Of a stretch of 64,000 nucleotides of DNA, positions 27,240 through 40,365 are shown piece by piece. Positions within the stretch are counted from its first letter, which is position 1, and every line of letters begins with the position of its first letter. The DNA is from Dasyornis broadbenti (taxonomy: Eukaryota; Chordata; Aves; Passeriformes; Dasyornithidae). Made by a program: the position numbers and the translations under genes. The notes below the pieces were generated by a model. That model did no database searches. It was not told the DNA's origin and was given only the letters and a program-made list of their open reading frames with translations. The DNA lies in NCBI GenBank assembly GCA_013397935.1, contig VZRN01005622.1, forward strand, positions 567,747 through 631,746. The letters run 5' to 3'.

Positions 27240-27350
27240 ATAAATTTAATATACTTAATATATTAATATATTTAATAATATATATGTTTATATATTATAT
27301 GTTGTATATATAAATAATATATTTAATAAATTAATACATTTAATAGGATA
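27240..27350. repeat. AT-rich low-complexity tract
   Basis: Around 110 bases made almost entirely of A and T, with recurring TTAATATA, TATATATA and TTTAATAA units. It is simple low-complexity DNA. Confidence 0.9.
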
Positions 27351-29149
27351 CTAATGCTTATGTGTATACATACACTGCATTCTATGAGCAGGTATTTTAT
27401 TGTTAGCTCCTCAGACTGTTAATAGATTTTTTTTTTAAGCTAACAATTATCAGAATATTAATTTAATTTCAGACACAGCTGGGGTTTTAGTCCCATATGG
27501 ATTTCATTGCCTGCATTTATAATTTTTAATAAGAATTGCACTTTAATACTACAATTGAAGAAGCTGTTGTAAACATGCAGAACATGCTTATACATTTTTA
27601 GTGAGACCTTTATTCACTCAGAACAATACTATCCACTCCTAAGATTAAAAAAGTAGGTCTACTGACATAAAACCAAAGTTATTTTTCTGTTTCTAATTAT
27701 GAGAATGAATGTAATCTTGAATGCCTGTTTTGTTTATTGCTAATAAAAGATCACAGTTCACTTGGGATTTTAGTATTCCACATATTGACCAAGGTGCAGT
27801 GAATCATAAAATATCTTTACTGTGTTGGAGCACACCTGCTCTATGCAGAGCTCCTGATATACTGTTTAATGATTTTCAAGGCAGTCCATTAAGGTCAGAG
27901 CAGTTGCTTTCAGCAGCACGTCAGCTGGCAGTAATTCCCATAGGTTATGGTATTCTGATGTACAGAACAAGCAGGACAATCTCTTGAAAGCTTTGAAAAA
28001 GAATGTAGCTTATTCATGTATGTGGGGTATTTTTTGTCATTAAAAACTACTGGTACCTTTCAAAGATGAGTTAAGAAACTACTATAAAATTTGTTTACTG
28101 TGTGCTGTTGAAGTTAGAAGAGGTAAGTAATTCATCGGGGAAAGAAAACCATTCAGCTCCAGTGATCCAAACAGCTCAGCTCTAACTCCTTCATTTAGCT
28201 GTTGGTAGGTGAAAGGAAATAAGATCGGGATGATTTTTGTTTTCATTTGTTGTACCACTCTCCAAGGGAATTTATGATGCACATTAAATACCACTGTAAA
28301 AAGTAACTACTCTGCATATAGCCATATAAAACTTCTGGGTTGAAAATTTGAAGCACTTGGCTTCACCAGGCTTTTGTAAAGCTTCATAATTAAATCCTGA
28401 CATATTCCACAGCAGGGTGTGTTATGGCCATGAGTATAATGAAATTAATTCTTGACTCTGGACAAAAAAACCCCACCTGTTGGACTTGGTTATTTAAAAG
28501 CAGGGAGTTTTTCAGGCACAGTCAGAAGCTGTGGAAGGAGCTTGGAGAGGAGGAGACTCATCCTGTGTCTTCAGCTGCTGTAGATTATTTATGTTTCTGT
28601 CTCATTTTTCCCCTGCTGTGTTGTGTGTTGCTCTGAGCTGTCTGTGTCAACTGGAGAGCAAAGAGTCATGACCCTGGAAGAGACCGAAAATTCTCAGCAG
28701 CGCTGATAGGTTGTGAAGCAATGCTGTTTGTATTTCAGAATTGGGAATTTCTGTGTGCTAAAGATCTGAGATGTGGATATGTTTTTTATGGGGTGGAGGG
28801 TTTTCTGTCTGGTTCCTGAGGAATTAACCTGCATTGTATTTGCATGTGACTGACTAGACCTGTGCTTCTTAATTACTATCATCAGTTTGAAATTTATCAA
28901 ATTAGAAAGAGGCATTAAAATTTCAGAGACACTCTTTATGTTCGTGTTCCATGAAAATAAATGGTAACACAGAAAACAAATCCTGTTAATTTAGCAGGAG
29001 CTTGATCCTAAGGGATTTTAGCCTGGAATTCTGATATGCAGTCTTCAAAACACAAATCTGGGGAAAACCAAGATTCCTTTTCCTCTTTTACTTATGTGAA
29101 GAGAGCAAGTGGGGACTTCTGGGGGGCAAATGCCAGCATTATGGAGATG

Positions 29150-29297
29150 CTGAGTCACCATCCCTGGAGGTGTTTAAAAGATGCGTAGGTGTGGTACTTA
29201 GGGATGTGTTTTACTGATGAACGTGGCGGTGATGAGATAATGAGCGGAGCTGATGATCTCAGGGGTCTTTTCCAAACTAATGATTCCATGATTCTGC
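29150..29297 (+). mobile_element. CR1 LINE 3' end fragment, sense
   Basis: The sequence starts at TCACCATCCCTGGAGGTGTT, passes through TGATGATCTCAGGGGTCTTTTCC, and ends with TGATTCCATGATTCTG. This is the usual layout of an avian CR1 3' tail: the CATCCCTGGAGGTGTTCAA block, the GATGATCTTAGAGGTCTTTTCCAACC block and two terminal octamers. It is a 5'-truncated, non-coding copy of about 150 bases. Confidence 0.88.
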
Positions 29298-29824
29298 CTG
29301 CTTCTCTGGGTAATATTGCGCACCTAGGAAGGTTTAGGATACATTAACAATGGGAGAGTTCACAAATAAAATAGGAGTTTCTTTTCATATTGCTGAACTA
29401 CTCTTTATAGAAAGAATCTTGCAAAGTGTAGATCCAGATAAACATGGAAAGGGGAAGTTCTAGCTTGGTATGACTTTTGCTTTTGCGTTTAAATGTGCGG
29501 TATTGATGTTTCATAATCTCTCCTTTGCTCCCTGGGGGAACCTGTGCTTTGACTGCTGTTGTGTCAAGGTTTTAGTATTCACTTCAGCTACAAGAAGGAA
29601 GTCAAAAACATGCACGTCTCACGTGCTGATGAATTTTTCTGCTCACTTTGATACTAATTCTAATATTTCTCCTGCACATGATATCAAAGTTGTTGTAAAT
29701 GGGATTCTGTAATTACAGAAGGAAGTTTCTGAAGTAATGTAGACACATATGTTAAACTCAATCTACTTTCATGTTTCTGTAATAGAAATGTTAACTTGGG
29801 AACAAGACTGACCTAGTTATTCAC

Positions 29825-29895
29825 CTAAACTAATCCCTGGTGAAATCAACCAGAGGAATTTTCACTGACCACGTAGGAGTTGTGATTTGCCCTGA
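29825..29895. repeat. Possible ancient palindromic-type repeat copy
   Basis: The segment from AATCCCTGGTGAAATCAACC through GAGGAATTTTCACTGACC to GTGATTTGCCCTG loosely resembles the ancient sauropsid repeat sequence in which AATCCC-CTGAAATCAATGGGA-TTTTGCC blocks recur. A much clearer related hairpin lies 400 bases downstream. The similarity is by eye and weak. Confidence 0.35.
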
Positions 29896-30295
29896 TTCAA
29901 AAGCATAACTACACTAAGAAGCTTTTCATTGTTACTTGTTTGCTTACAAGAATGAAAGCCAAATTATCTCCATTCACACACAAGCCCTTGGGAATTGTGC
30001 ACGTTCCTATTTCTATCAGATTTCCAAAGCTTTACAATGGCAAACTTTTAGTTTCTTGGATTCTTTTTTGCTCTTACTCCTTGGCAGACTTTCAGGATAG
30101 CAGCTTCTTGCCCAGCTGTGAGTTCTTCCCTTCATTATATGGGGGGTTGGGAGGGGAAGATGATTCACAGTTTGCAGTTTCTGTTTTTTGCTTTAAGCAG
30201 AATGTTGCAGGAATATTGCGGCACGGTGCTTCTGTGTCTTAAAAACGTGTTAGATTGGTGTGACTGTGATAAATCTAGGTCAGACATCACAGTCT

Positions 30296-30367
30296 TTGCT
30301 CAGTACTTACTCAGGCAAAACTCCTGTTGAGGCCAATGGGAGTTTTGCCTGTCTAAGCACTGTGGGA
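30296..30367. repeat. Palindromic repeat: 13-bp perfect stem, 14-base loop
   Basis: CAGGCAAAACTCC at 30312-30324 is the exact reverse complement of GGAGTTTTGCCTG at 30339-30351, with 14 bases between. The outer sequences (CAGTACTTACT and TCTAAGCACTG) also pair imperfectly, extending each arm to nearly 30 bases. The motif resembles an ancient interspersed repeat of reptiles and birds containing GGCAAAACTCCCATTGA and GGGAGTTTTGCC, possibly a decayed MITE or SINE. I cannot name the family with certainty. Confidence 0.75.
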
Positions 30368-33300
30368 TTTTGCCCTTAGTATCTAAAATATTTGATCTGT
30401 TCCTCGCGCTTTTGGAAGAGCTCTAGAGGCAAATCTTACATCTTGTCCTTGACTGCCCCACTGTGGCTGTAACCTCATCAGCTTAAAGAGTCGCCAAATC
30501 TTGTGCCTCCCGACACTAAGAATATCTTCATTGACAGAATATGTTAAAAAAACAGATCTACACAACTTCATATTTACTATATTTAAAGCAATTCCAAAAA
30601 TCTATGTGCACTAACTGTGTGCATTACTGCATGAAAGGTAAATGTTATTTTTGTATTCTAGATTACTTGCTCCACTTTTGCAGATTTTTGTTTTCAGTCG
30701 TGGAGGCTTGGGGGGTTGGAGGCGGGAAGAATCTTTACTCTTGAGAAATCCCATGGTTTTTTGTTCTGTCCTATAAAATATTTCACAGGTTCATGGTGCT
30801 GCCTGTTCCATACGAGGCTTACGGTTCGCAGTTCAAACGTCAGAAATTCATGCAATGAGGACCAGGGCCAGTTTTGTGGAGTAACAGATGAGGCAAAATG
30901 AGTCATTAATAAACTCAGATTCACTACTCTCTCAAAATGCTTTTCTTTGCAAGTAAGGCATTAGATGAACATGCTTAACAAAGAAATGCATCGTATTTTG
31001 GAATAAAGGAGAGTATATCAAGACTTGAACCCATGTGGAAGATCTAGTTTTCTTCTTAGTAATGTGACCATGCTTAATGTTCCAATTTTGCATAGTTTTT
31101 CTAAGATTAGCTGGAGTGCATTTTGAGATGAGCCTTGTCATCCTCACCCATAACACCACATCACTGACTGTGCTTTCATTTCTGCTCTAATTTCTATCTG
31201 CCTCTGACTTCACTCTCAGTGCATTACCTATTAGTGCTTTCTCCGTTTCCTCTTTTCATTGCATGTTGTTTTATCTCAGATCCTCTGACGGGAACTATCA
31301 CGTTTTTATCCATCAGGCATTCTGCTTTTCATTTAAATTCCCTCTTGAAGATCCACATCTGAGGGTTTTCTACAAACCCTTTTGAATAAAAATGAAGTCA
31401 GTCACCCTACTCTTTATTTTGTAGAAAGCTCTAGGGTAAATCCCATCATAAATGTGTTGCACACCTCCTTAGAAGCTTGCTTATCCTTACTCAGGCTGAA
31501 TAACTCCCAAATCTTCAGAGCTTCTCCTGAAATAAGTACTCCTAGATGTGGACAAGGTGTTTTGCAGCATGAACAATTACCTTGAGAGTGTCAGCTCTTT
31601 GTATCACTGTAGCTGTCACAGCCAGTACAAAACTACACCTGGTAAACAATCGGTTGTAGCCTAAGCAAAACATGCTCGAAAAATTTCTCCAAAATGAGGA
31701 AGCTGGGAACAATTATAAAATATTTGGCTCTCTTTACACAGACTCCCTTAAATTCAGCATTATATCACATGCAGCAAACTCCAAGAAAATATTAATTCCA
31801 TGCCCAAATCCTGCAAGTCAGCCACCACACTTAGCCATTCCTCTTAATTCAGCCTCTCTAGCAATGCCAGGGTTAGAGGTTAATTCATTTTATTTTTAAA
31901 CACAGAGAGGCTTTCCAGTGCTGATACACTCCCAAAATTACAGGAGCAGTACTACTGATTAAACATGTAGGCAGACATTCTGTTCATAGTATTTTTTTTC
32001 CTGGGGAAGCATGGAATGTCCAGCAGTCTGGCCCTGGTTTCTTTCTGTGTCAACGAATAAGCCTTGCACAATCATTGTAGTGTCACTTTTGTGTTATGCT
32101 TAATGTACTTATATGAAATACATTTCTCTGAATTGATCATTGAATTTTTCACCAATTATTAATGAAATCTTTGGCTTCACAGAAGTACCTAACATGAAGA
32201 GATTGTCTTCAGTCTTTTCTCTAACAAACTAGAATAATTAATTCAAGCTGCCAAATAATGTATTCAATAACATCTTTCAGTAAATATTCTTGATATCAAT
32301 TTTAATTTGGTCTTTGTTCCCTTGGTCTTATTTTTGATATAATTTTCTCAGAAACAGCTCTCTGACTAATCTTTTCCTAATAAGTTTAGTATAGTTCATT
32401 ACAGGAGTGAAGGAATTCAAATATGTTTTAAAAGTAAACAGCACTTGTGCTGGGGCTGTGGTTTACTCAGGACACTTACTTTTCAAATGTGCAGATGCTG
32501 ATTAGGGATGAAAATGTATTCCCAGAAGTTGAGAGAGCTTGTGTGTATCTGTCTTGAGTAACAATTGATGCAGTGGTATTGTTCTAAATTAAAAGACTAT
32601 ATCATCTAATTGACTCAGTAAACATTTGGAGTTGTAAAAAGGGGAGGAAGTCAGTAGACCAGCCTACAAATCATCCAGGCAGGTCAAGGATCCCTATTCC
32701 AGCATCTCTTATTAACATTGTGTAACTACACAGATTTAATTCTGTCTTTTATTCATTTTTGTGTGCTCAACTGTGCAAAATGTCAGCCTTGACATTTTGT
32801 TTCTTTAATTTTTCAGTTTAATATGCTATTTAAAAATATTCCTATAGCCAGCTATTCTGAACAGGAATGGAAGTAGGAGTGCCACAGTTTCCCTTGGCTT
32901 TAGGATCAGAGATAGGCACTGAATTGCCTGGTTAAGCTGGGTCCTCATTCCGTGTGCTGATCTGAGTAACTCGAGGCTCTCTCTCGTAGTTTGCACTAAA
33001 GTCAACAGCTCCTGGTTTTGTACTGAGTCTGCCCTTGTGGATTCGCCTGCCTGCTCCTCAAAAGCTCCTCTCTGCACCTTGTTCCTTTGTGTTGGGGACA
33101 TGCTGATGCTGGGTATTTCCACTAAAACAGGAAGGCATGATCCATTCCATATAAATGGGTTATTTCTTAAAAGCAATACATTTCCTACACTAGGCTTTTT
33201 TTATTTTTCTTTTTTTTTTTTATCACAAAGATTGAAAAACTTTCTGGGGTTCCTTTAGTCTCTTGATCAAATTGGTTTTTTTCATGGTACAGCAATGTCA

Positions 33301-34266
33301 CAAGAAAAGCAGGTATAGAAGAAAGAGAGCAAATAGAAAGATACACCTAACAGCTGGGGCTAACAAAAGGAATATATTTCACTGCATAGTATTGCTTTTG
33401 AAATTTGCTCAGTTTATAGAATAAAGGGGGGGAAACCCCCACACTTCACAACACAGTGTAAATTATTCAATGAAATGAATGCACACTGTGTGTGCAGACT
33501 TTCTTTTCAGCCTTTTCTAAATGGAAGTTGCTGAAAGTTCATGTAACTTCATGCTCATAAATTGTTTAGCAGATCTGCCACACTCTCCTTCAAAGAAATA
33601 TTCTGGGATCATAGCTTTAGCAATTTGTTGAGGGTTTAAGACATTTTTTCTTTCCAGTTGCATATAGAACATTTGGCCCGTGTGAGCAATAGAACCATAA
33701 GTAACATCTGCTTCTTAATTAGGAGAGAATAGTGAGGGGGCATGTATAGATATTTTGGCAACAACTATGTTCCACAGAATAGTAATATCCCATTGGTGTG
33801 TGTGGGTGACAGAAACATCCTACAGATAATTTTGAAGCGCAGAGGACACCAGGTTTCTTGGTTAAATGTTTTAATGTCAGCAGGGCTTTAAGGCCCTGTT
33901 GGAAATTGAGGAGAAAAAGGCTTGTGACAGGACCCTGAGTCAGCCAGTGCTTTGGACAAAAAAATGCAGATCTTGCTTGAAGGTTAGGCTTGGTCAGGGA
34001 CTTTACCAATTGCACCAGCCCCTTCTCATCTCTAGGAAGTTCTTCCTCTCCTTTCTGAGGTTTGGCTCAGGACGCATCTTCCCAGATCAGCACAACCTTC
34101 TCAAGGATGTCTCTTGCCTGCCCCATCTTCCCTTCCCCCAAAGCGTGTCTTCCTGAGCTGAGTTGGTGGCACCCCAAGCAAAGGGGCTTCAGAAGTAAAG
34201 CTGGACAAAACATGGAACCTCCCCCAGGGCTTTCACCTTTGGCACAAGAAACTATTGTAAACAAAA

Positions 34267-34701
34267 NNNNNNNNNNNNNNNNNNNNNNNNNNNNNNNNNN
34301 NNNNNNNNNNNNNNNNNNNNNNNNNNNNNNNNNNNNNNNNNNNNNNNNNNNNNNNNNNNNNNNNNNNNNNNNNNNNNNNNNNNNNNNNNNNNNNNNNNNN
34401 NNNNNNNNNNNNNNNNNNNNNNNNNNNNNNNNNNNNNNNNNNNNNNNNNNNNNNNNNNNNNNNNNNNNNNNNNNNNNNNNNNNNNNNNNNNNNNNNNNNN
34501 NNNNNNNNNNNNNNNNNNNNNNNNNNNNNNNNNNNNNNNNNNNNNNNNNNNNNNNNNNNNNNNNNNNNNNNNNNNNNNNNNNNNNNNNNNNNNNNNNNNN
34601 NNNNNNNNNNNNNNNNNNNNNNNNNNNNNNNNNNNNNNNNNNNNNNNNNNNNNNNNNNNNNNNNNNNNNNNNNNNNNNNNNNNNNNNNNNNNNNNNNNNN
34701 N
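34267..34701. other. Assembly gap (435 N)
   Basis: This is a run of 435 N characters inside the 30 kb intron. Nothing can be said about its content. Joining frames across it is meaningless. Confidence 1.
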
Positions 34702-37178
34702 AGTGAAGTCTCAGACAGGACAGCAGAGGCCTGTGTGACTCTCTGTAGTGTTACACCTTTTTAGAGTCTGCTCTTCCGTCCATCTGCCATTAACTTCTTT
34801 TTTTCCCATGCTCTACATATCAGTCACATCCAAAATCTTTTTTCACTGCTGCAGATGCTGTGTTTTGGCAAAATGTACTTTTCCCCACAGATAAGGGACA
34901 CAAATGACAATATTTGATGCATGGACAGGCTCTATCTGCACAATTTCTTCCAGTTTTTCAGCTGGAAGAGGCTGGGGAGTCTTTGTTGTTTGCAGTAATC
35001 TTTGTCCTTTTACCTGTGATTTTTTTGTTGTTTTGTTTTGGTTTTTTTCTTTTTTATTTAGTATCCCTACCATCTTTTGCTTTTAGATTTCTGCCTGTAG
35101 TATAATGCATCGTCCTGGGCTTTTTGCACAGACTGCTTTACAACGAACAGCAAAAGGGATTTGTGTTAGTCAGCTGTACATCAAGGGATGTTCTTTGCTA
35201 ATCTATGCAGTAAAAAGGTTATGTATGAAGAACACACAAAATTATGAGTAAAGATGGATGTGACATGCCAAAAACTCATCAAAATAGAGATGACTACCTC
35301 AGGCTCTGAAAGTTCTGTCCAGAAGGTCTGTTCCATTAAGAGAAACAGCAACATTGCACGCTTCAATTTGTGTGCAAATTTAATTACAGCAGACGCCCAG
35401 GCTGGGCCCCACAAACTGCTGGCATCTCACTTGTCAGAACGGGTGATTTTGCTCTGAGTTATCTTTGTTTGGGAAGCATCAGCTCCTGGAATGATCATGG
35501 GACTGAAATACTGGTGCTTTTCACAAAAACTCTTAAAAACTTGTCTCTTAAAAATTCCTCCTAAAAGTACTTGTTAAAAATGTAATGAACTTTTGCCATT
35601 TGGGTCATAATTTTTTCACGGAAGATTAGGCTGAGACAGGCATTTATAAGGAACCTACCTCTCTACACACAAGATCTTATCTCAGTATTAGAGAGATGTG
35701 TATTTTGATAGGGGTTTTTTCGTGGGAAAAAGCTATTTTTCATAGTTAATATCCACACAACTCTTGCTGCTAGCTGTGCAACACCAGTTTTATAGTCCAT
35801 GTGAACGGCACTTCCAAGCTGTTAAGTGTTCCTGCAGGTTTCATTAGCATCACACACTTGTATTTGCAGTTGCTCTGTTGCTAACATCTCCCTGGACCAA
35901 GCTGTTCGTTGCTCATGAACAATTCCTTCATGTAGGCACATGTGTTGTTTTCTTTATGTCAGAGTCCTTCAAAAAACCAAATCCCAATTTTCTGTCTTAT
36001 TAAGTTTTTATAGGCCAATATCTTTCAGGAACACAACAGAAGTTGGTGAGACCCCGTGAGGATTCTGAGAGGGTTATTCACACACTTATGAGCCATCACA
36101 ACCATCTCATTTCTACCCAGCTACTAAATATAATTTCACAGATTTGCCTGCTTACAAGTATTTCTACGTGCCTTGTTGTTTGTGAGAAAATATGCATCTT
36201 GTCACAACAGGCAAAACAACAAACGAATCTTCAAAGATGAAAATCTTTCGGGATGAGGCATGAAAATCACAAGGATTTTTCCCTTTTCCCTAATTCTGCC
36301 TCTTTCACTTTTGCTCCCTGCTTTGTGTCAGCTTATCAAAAGTACAGGCAGAGTAGGTGAGGGCACTTAGCTGATCTTGCTGCTGACTTATCCAGGGTCA
36401 TGACAGTGTGGATAAAGCAAACTACGATGTTTATCCTAGAAATGGACCAAATGCTGCGTGTTCATTGGAACATCTGTGAGTTTGGCTTGATGACAAGTCC
36501 CACAGCAACACAAGAAAACCAACATTTTGCTCCTGCAGCTTAGTAGTGCTGATGTGTGTTTAATCAAATTAATGGTAAGAGGAATAAGACTTAATAGAAA
36601 ATTTTAAAAGAAACAAAACCCAAAACCAAGTAAAAAAACCTAAACAAATCCAAGCCTAAAATATGAAACTGAATTTCCATTATGACAATTAGCATGCAAG
36701 TGGAATAACAGAAAAAGAGAAATTATTAGCTTGCTTTCTGATCTTTTGAGCTAAACTGAATGAAGAAAATAGAACAGATTGTCTGATCTTGGAGCTTAAA
36801 TATCTTTCTGCTGGTTTTGTAGTGTTTACAAAATCAGAGATAGGAGATCAACACCATTGTACTTTGGGACATGCAACACAGTGTTGCCCCGAGGAAAACG
36901 TTTGATTTACTATAGTGAATAAGATTCATTATTTAACAGCCTAGAGATTTATATATATTACTGTGGCTTGATAACTTTAGCAACGGTGGAATATAATGCA
37001 GGGCTGGTAAGCATTACAAGGGGTGCTCCAAGGTGGAATTGTTAAAGGTAATCCTTGAGTCACAGAATTTATCCTTTCCTGGTTAGGTGCATACTGAGAG
37101 GAAAGGTGATTTTTCCATACCAGACTAGAACTGGTTCTGCTTTGCCTATAACTATTTCATTCTTTAAAGTCTGTATGT

Positions 37179-37205
37179 AGATTTTTTTTATTTTTTTTTT
37201 TTTTA
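37179..37205. repeat. T-rich homopolymer run
   Basis: Mostly uninterrupted T with a single A (T8-A-T14 form). It is a simple low-complexity tract with no transposon body recognised next to it. Confidence 0.9.
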
Positions 37206-37499
37206 CTTAAGGGAACACTGTGAAGGAGAAAGCTGTTCACGTAAGCATTCATAGCAGTCGACCATTATTTAGTTCTTCTATTTTCATAAGTACAAAATCG
37301 ATCATAAGTCACAGGTGAGATGAAGGCACAGCCCAGGAAGCCAACAACTGCTTAAGATGGAACTTTATTTCAGAGATTCTGGCTCTTCCAGCTTGCAGTA
37401 TTACCCATGTAAATTGTTTATAGCCCGGTTTCAGTAACAATGAGCATCCAGAAATCCAGTTACTGCCAGTGGGAACTGCAGGCATCAGAATATTTGATG

Positions 37500-37605
37500 A
37501 TCTTCAACCTCTGTCTCTGTTTTCCCCACTGTGAAATGGAGGCAGCAGCTTTTTTAGAGGGTTGCCATGAGAGTTGTTACTTGGGAGCTGTAAAATGTGC
37601 TGAAG
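37500..37605 (+). mobile_element. Likely MIR SINE fragment, sense
   Basis: ATCTTCAACCTCTGTCTCTGTTTTCCCCACTGTGAAATGGAGGCAGCAG followed by GGGTTGCCATGAGAGTTG matches the order of the MIR core: the AACCTCTCTGTGCCTCAGTTTCC block, the CATCTGTAAAATGGGG block and the AGGGTTGTTGTGAGGATT block. MIR is ancient and present at low density in birds. The assignment is from memory of the consensus. Confidence 0.6.
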
Positions 37606-39591
37606 ACAAAATGGCCAAGAAGCGTTATTGCGCCATTTTCACGTTAAATCATTTCAGCAAAATCACCTCTTGTTTTTGAAAATATTTATAAAATATGAAG
37701 CGTGAAAAACAACTTTCCTGATTTGGTTACACTGCTTGGAAAAATCATTACTGGTCAGTGTACCTCAAAAAAAAAAAAAAAATTTATAGGCTTTTATGGG
37801 ACTGTGAAGAAAATTGAGCGACAATACAAAAATAAGATTGTTTATCTGACTCGAGATTTTTCTGTGGTGCATTTGCTGTGATTATCATGAATCTAAAAAA
37901 GGCAGTTTCAACACTGAGCTTTTCAACCCTCAAATGCCAAAATAAACAAAATTATTTAACCATGCTCATGCTTATTTTTGCTATGCATTTTTCATGAAGC
38001 AGCAATTGCCCATATTCCATTGCTGAAAATCTTGAACAACTGAAAGATTTTGAAGCACCTAAAAAAGACCGAATGTGCAATAAAATGCCATGGCATTAGT
38101 CCATGGTAACACTGCGTACATTGCAAAAAACAATGCACATTAAAAAAAAAGATTAGTCCATTGCTTTCATTAACTCTTTTGTGATTAGGGATGGAGGGCA
38201 TGACTTTGGGGTTTTGTTAAATTAGGCTGAGTTATGCCAGAAGTGCAGCCCAATCTACCTTTCATTATTTGAAAGAATATGTGCCCCAGAGATATGGGTG
38301 CTGTGGTCATGGGGGACGTCTCGGAGAGTATTCCAGAAGGTGTGGAAATTTGTTAAGGAGGATAAATGACTCATCTGTATCCATTTCCCAGAGCACATTC
38401 TTAAGGTTGCAATTAGTCAGCTCTCTGGTACCTGGAATAAATCAAGTAGTGATCTGGAAGTTGCTGATAAGGGATGGTGGCTTCTTTTCAGTGTTGTTTT
38501 TGATGGTGTTAAATCACTGGACACTGAGTTTACCTGAAGGCTTTTTATCTTGATACCACTGTTGTACTGGGTGCAAGTATGAAACCCATCCTTTAAAAGT
38601 TCTTCAAGTTCTTCTTTCAGTTCTTTCACTGGATTTTCACTGGTTGTTGGGAATTCCTGAGAATGATCAATAGGCTGCTCCAGAAATTTTCCAGTCTACA
38701 CCAAAAATAAGCAACTGAGGAATGCATGTGTAATAAAATATACTCTGCTGTGAGTGTAAAAATCAGTATTGTTTTGATTAGCGTTCTGGGTTTTGGTTTT
38801 TTTCAAGTGATACAAGTTTTGAAGATAAGGTTGAACTTTAGCACTTTACACAAAAGACCTTAAAAATAAGGAATCAAAACCATGTATTAGTATTCAGTAA
38901 CTTCACGCTTTGTTGATATCAAAAGCAGTTGGCTTTAATTTCCTTAAGTAAACAAGGTCATCAGAAATCAAGCGGGAGCAAAAGAGTAAGTTCTTAACTA
39001 TCTACAGACAGAGGAGAAAAATGCATTTTCCTAAAATGTCATTAAGTTCTGCTGAGGTTTTTTTATTTATTCTGCCTTCCCCAATGCTATTACCTGAAAC
39101 AGTTTCCCTTCAGATGCTGCAGGCACAGCTGTGCTGGAGCTGCCTGTTGGAATGCATATTGCTTTGTTTGGCCACCAGAGATCTGGAAATCCATTTCCTG
39201 TCTGTATATTCATATATGCATATGTGCATTTTTCAGTATATAAATGTAACTCAGATGATTGAAAAAAGAAAATGTCAGTGCATGTGATTTGTTAACACAA
39301 AAAGACACTTCCTGCAGAAGTTGCACCCATATATTATGAAAGTTTCCATGTAAGCATGACTGCCATGCACCTGTGCCTGAAGGCAGTTTCACCAGCTTGG
39401 CCATAAATGAGTGCTGAAAATTATTAAAATGGTTGTCTCTCAAAGAATTTGGGGCTTAAGAAGCTTTCTCATTTGATGATCTACCTCTGCTAAATTAACA
39501 TTTCTGAATTAAAAATTAAAAACAAACAAACTCCTCATTATCGAAGGTTCTGAGCTAGGCAGATTTTTTTAGTGAAACAAAACAATGGCTC

Positions 39592-39632
39592 TTTTTTTTT
39601 TTTTTTCTTTTTTTCTTTTTTTTTTTTTTTAA
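39592..39632. repeat. Long T-rich run
   Basis: About 40 bases of T interrupted by single C residues. It lies some 160 bases upstream of an antisense CR1 copy but is separated from it by ordinary sequence. Confidence 0.95.
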
Positions 39633-39789
39633 TCTGTAGACACTCTAAAAGGTCAAAACAGTTTTCAGCTACTTTGATGAAGCTTTTTGGTGAACCAGTG
39701 AAGGTAATGCAAAAGTTATGCCTGCTTAGAGGGTGTCATCACAAGATAAACCTCAGCTGGTCTAGCACCAATGTGATGCCAGAGAACAG

Positions 39790-40240
39790 TCACAGAATCA
39801 CAGAATGGTTTGGGTTGGAAAGGACCTTAAATATCATCCAGTTCCAACCTCCCTGCCACGGGCAGGGACACCTTCCATCAGAGCAGGTTGCTCAAAGTCA
39901 CATCCAACCTGGCCTGGAACACTTCCAGGGATGGGGCAGCCACAGCTGCTCTGGGCAACCTGTGCCAGGGCCTCACCATCCTCGCAGTAAAGAATTTCTT
40001 TAGTCTATCTAATCTCTTAATTTTCAATTTAAAGCAGCTGTCCCTTGTCCTATCACTATCCAATAATGTGAAAAGTCCCCCCTCCCTTGTTTTTTTATAA
40101 GCCCCCTTCAAATACTGGAAGACCTCAATGAGGCCTCCCCAGAGCTTTCTCTTCTCCAGGCTGCACCAACCCCAGCTCTCTCAGCCTGTCTCGGTGACAG
40201 TGGTGCTGCAGTTCCCTGACCATCACCGTGGCTCTCCTGG
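39790..40240 (-). mobile_element. CR1 LINE 3' fragment, antisense (about 450 bases)
   Basis: On the + strand it begins with TCACAGAATCACAGAATGG and TTTGGGTTGGAAAGGACCTT, the reverse complement of a CR1 3' end with its terminal octamers. It continues through the conserved GTTCCAACCTCCCTGCCACGGGC, GATGGGGCAGCCACAGCTGC, AGTAAAGAATTTCTT, GAGGCCTCCCCAGAGC and CTTCTCCAGGCTG blocks. This is the best-preserved CR1 copy in the window. It is non-coding 3' UTR plus the ORF2 end and is truncated at its 5' end. Open frames crossing it are not genes. Confidence 0.95.
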
Positions 40241-40365
40241 GCCCAATAAAGGGGCCACATCTCTCTCTGAACATGCCATGGATCTTTTTACCTGTGTTCC
40301 ACTTTCTGTTAAGCAAAGCATCCGCAAGGGCTGTGTGTCCCTAGGAAAGTCTCTACTGTTAAGCA

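Noticed and set aside
34062..34706. Apparent 214-codon frame
   Set aside because: Most of it is the N gap translated as X.
39572..40003. 143-codon frame and neighbours across 39800-40480
   Set aside because: These frames run through T-rich sequence and antisense CR1 tails. CR1 3' regions are non-coding in this orientation.
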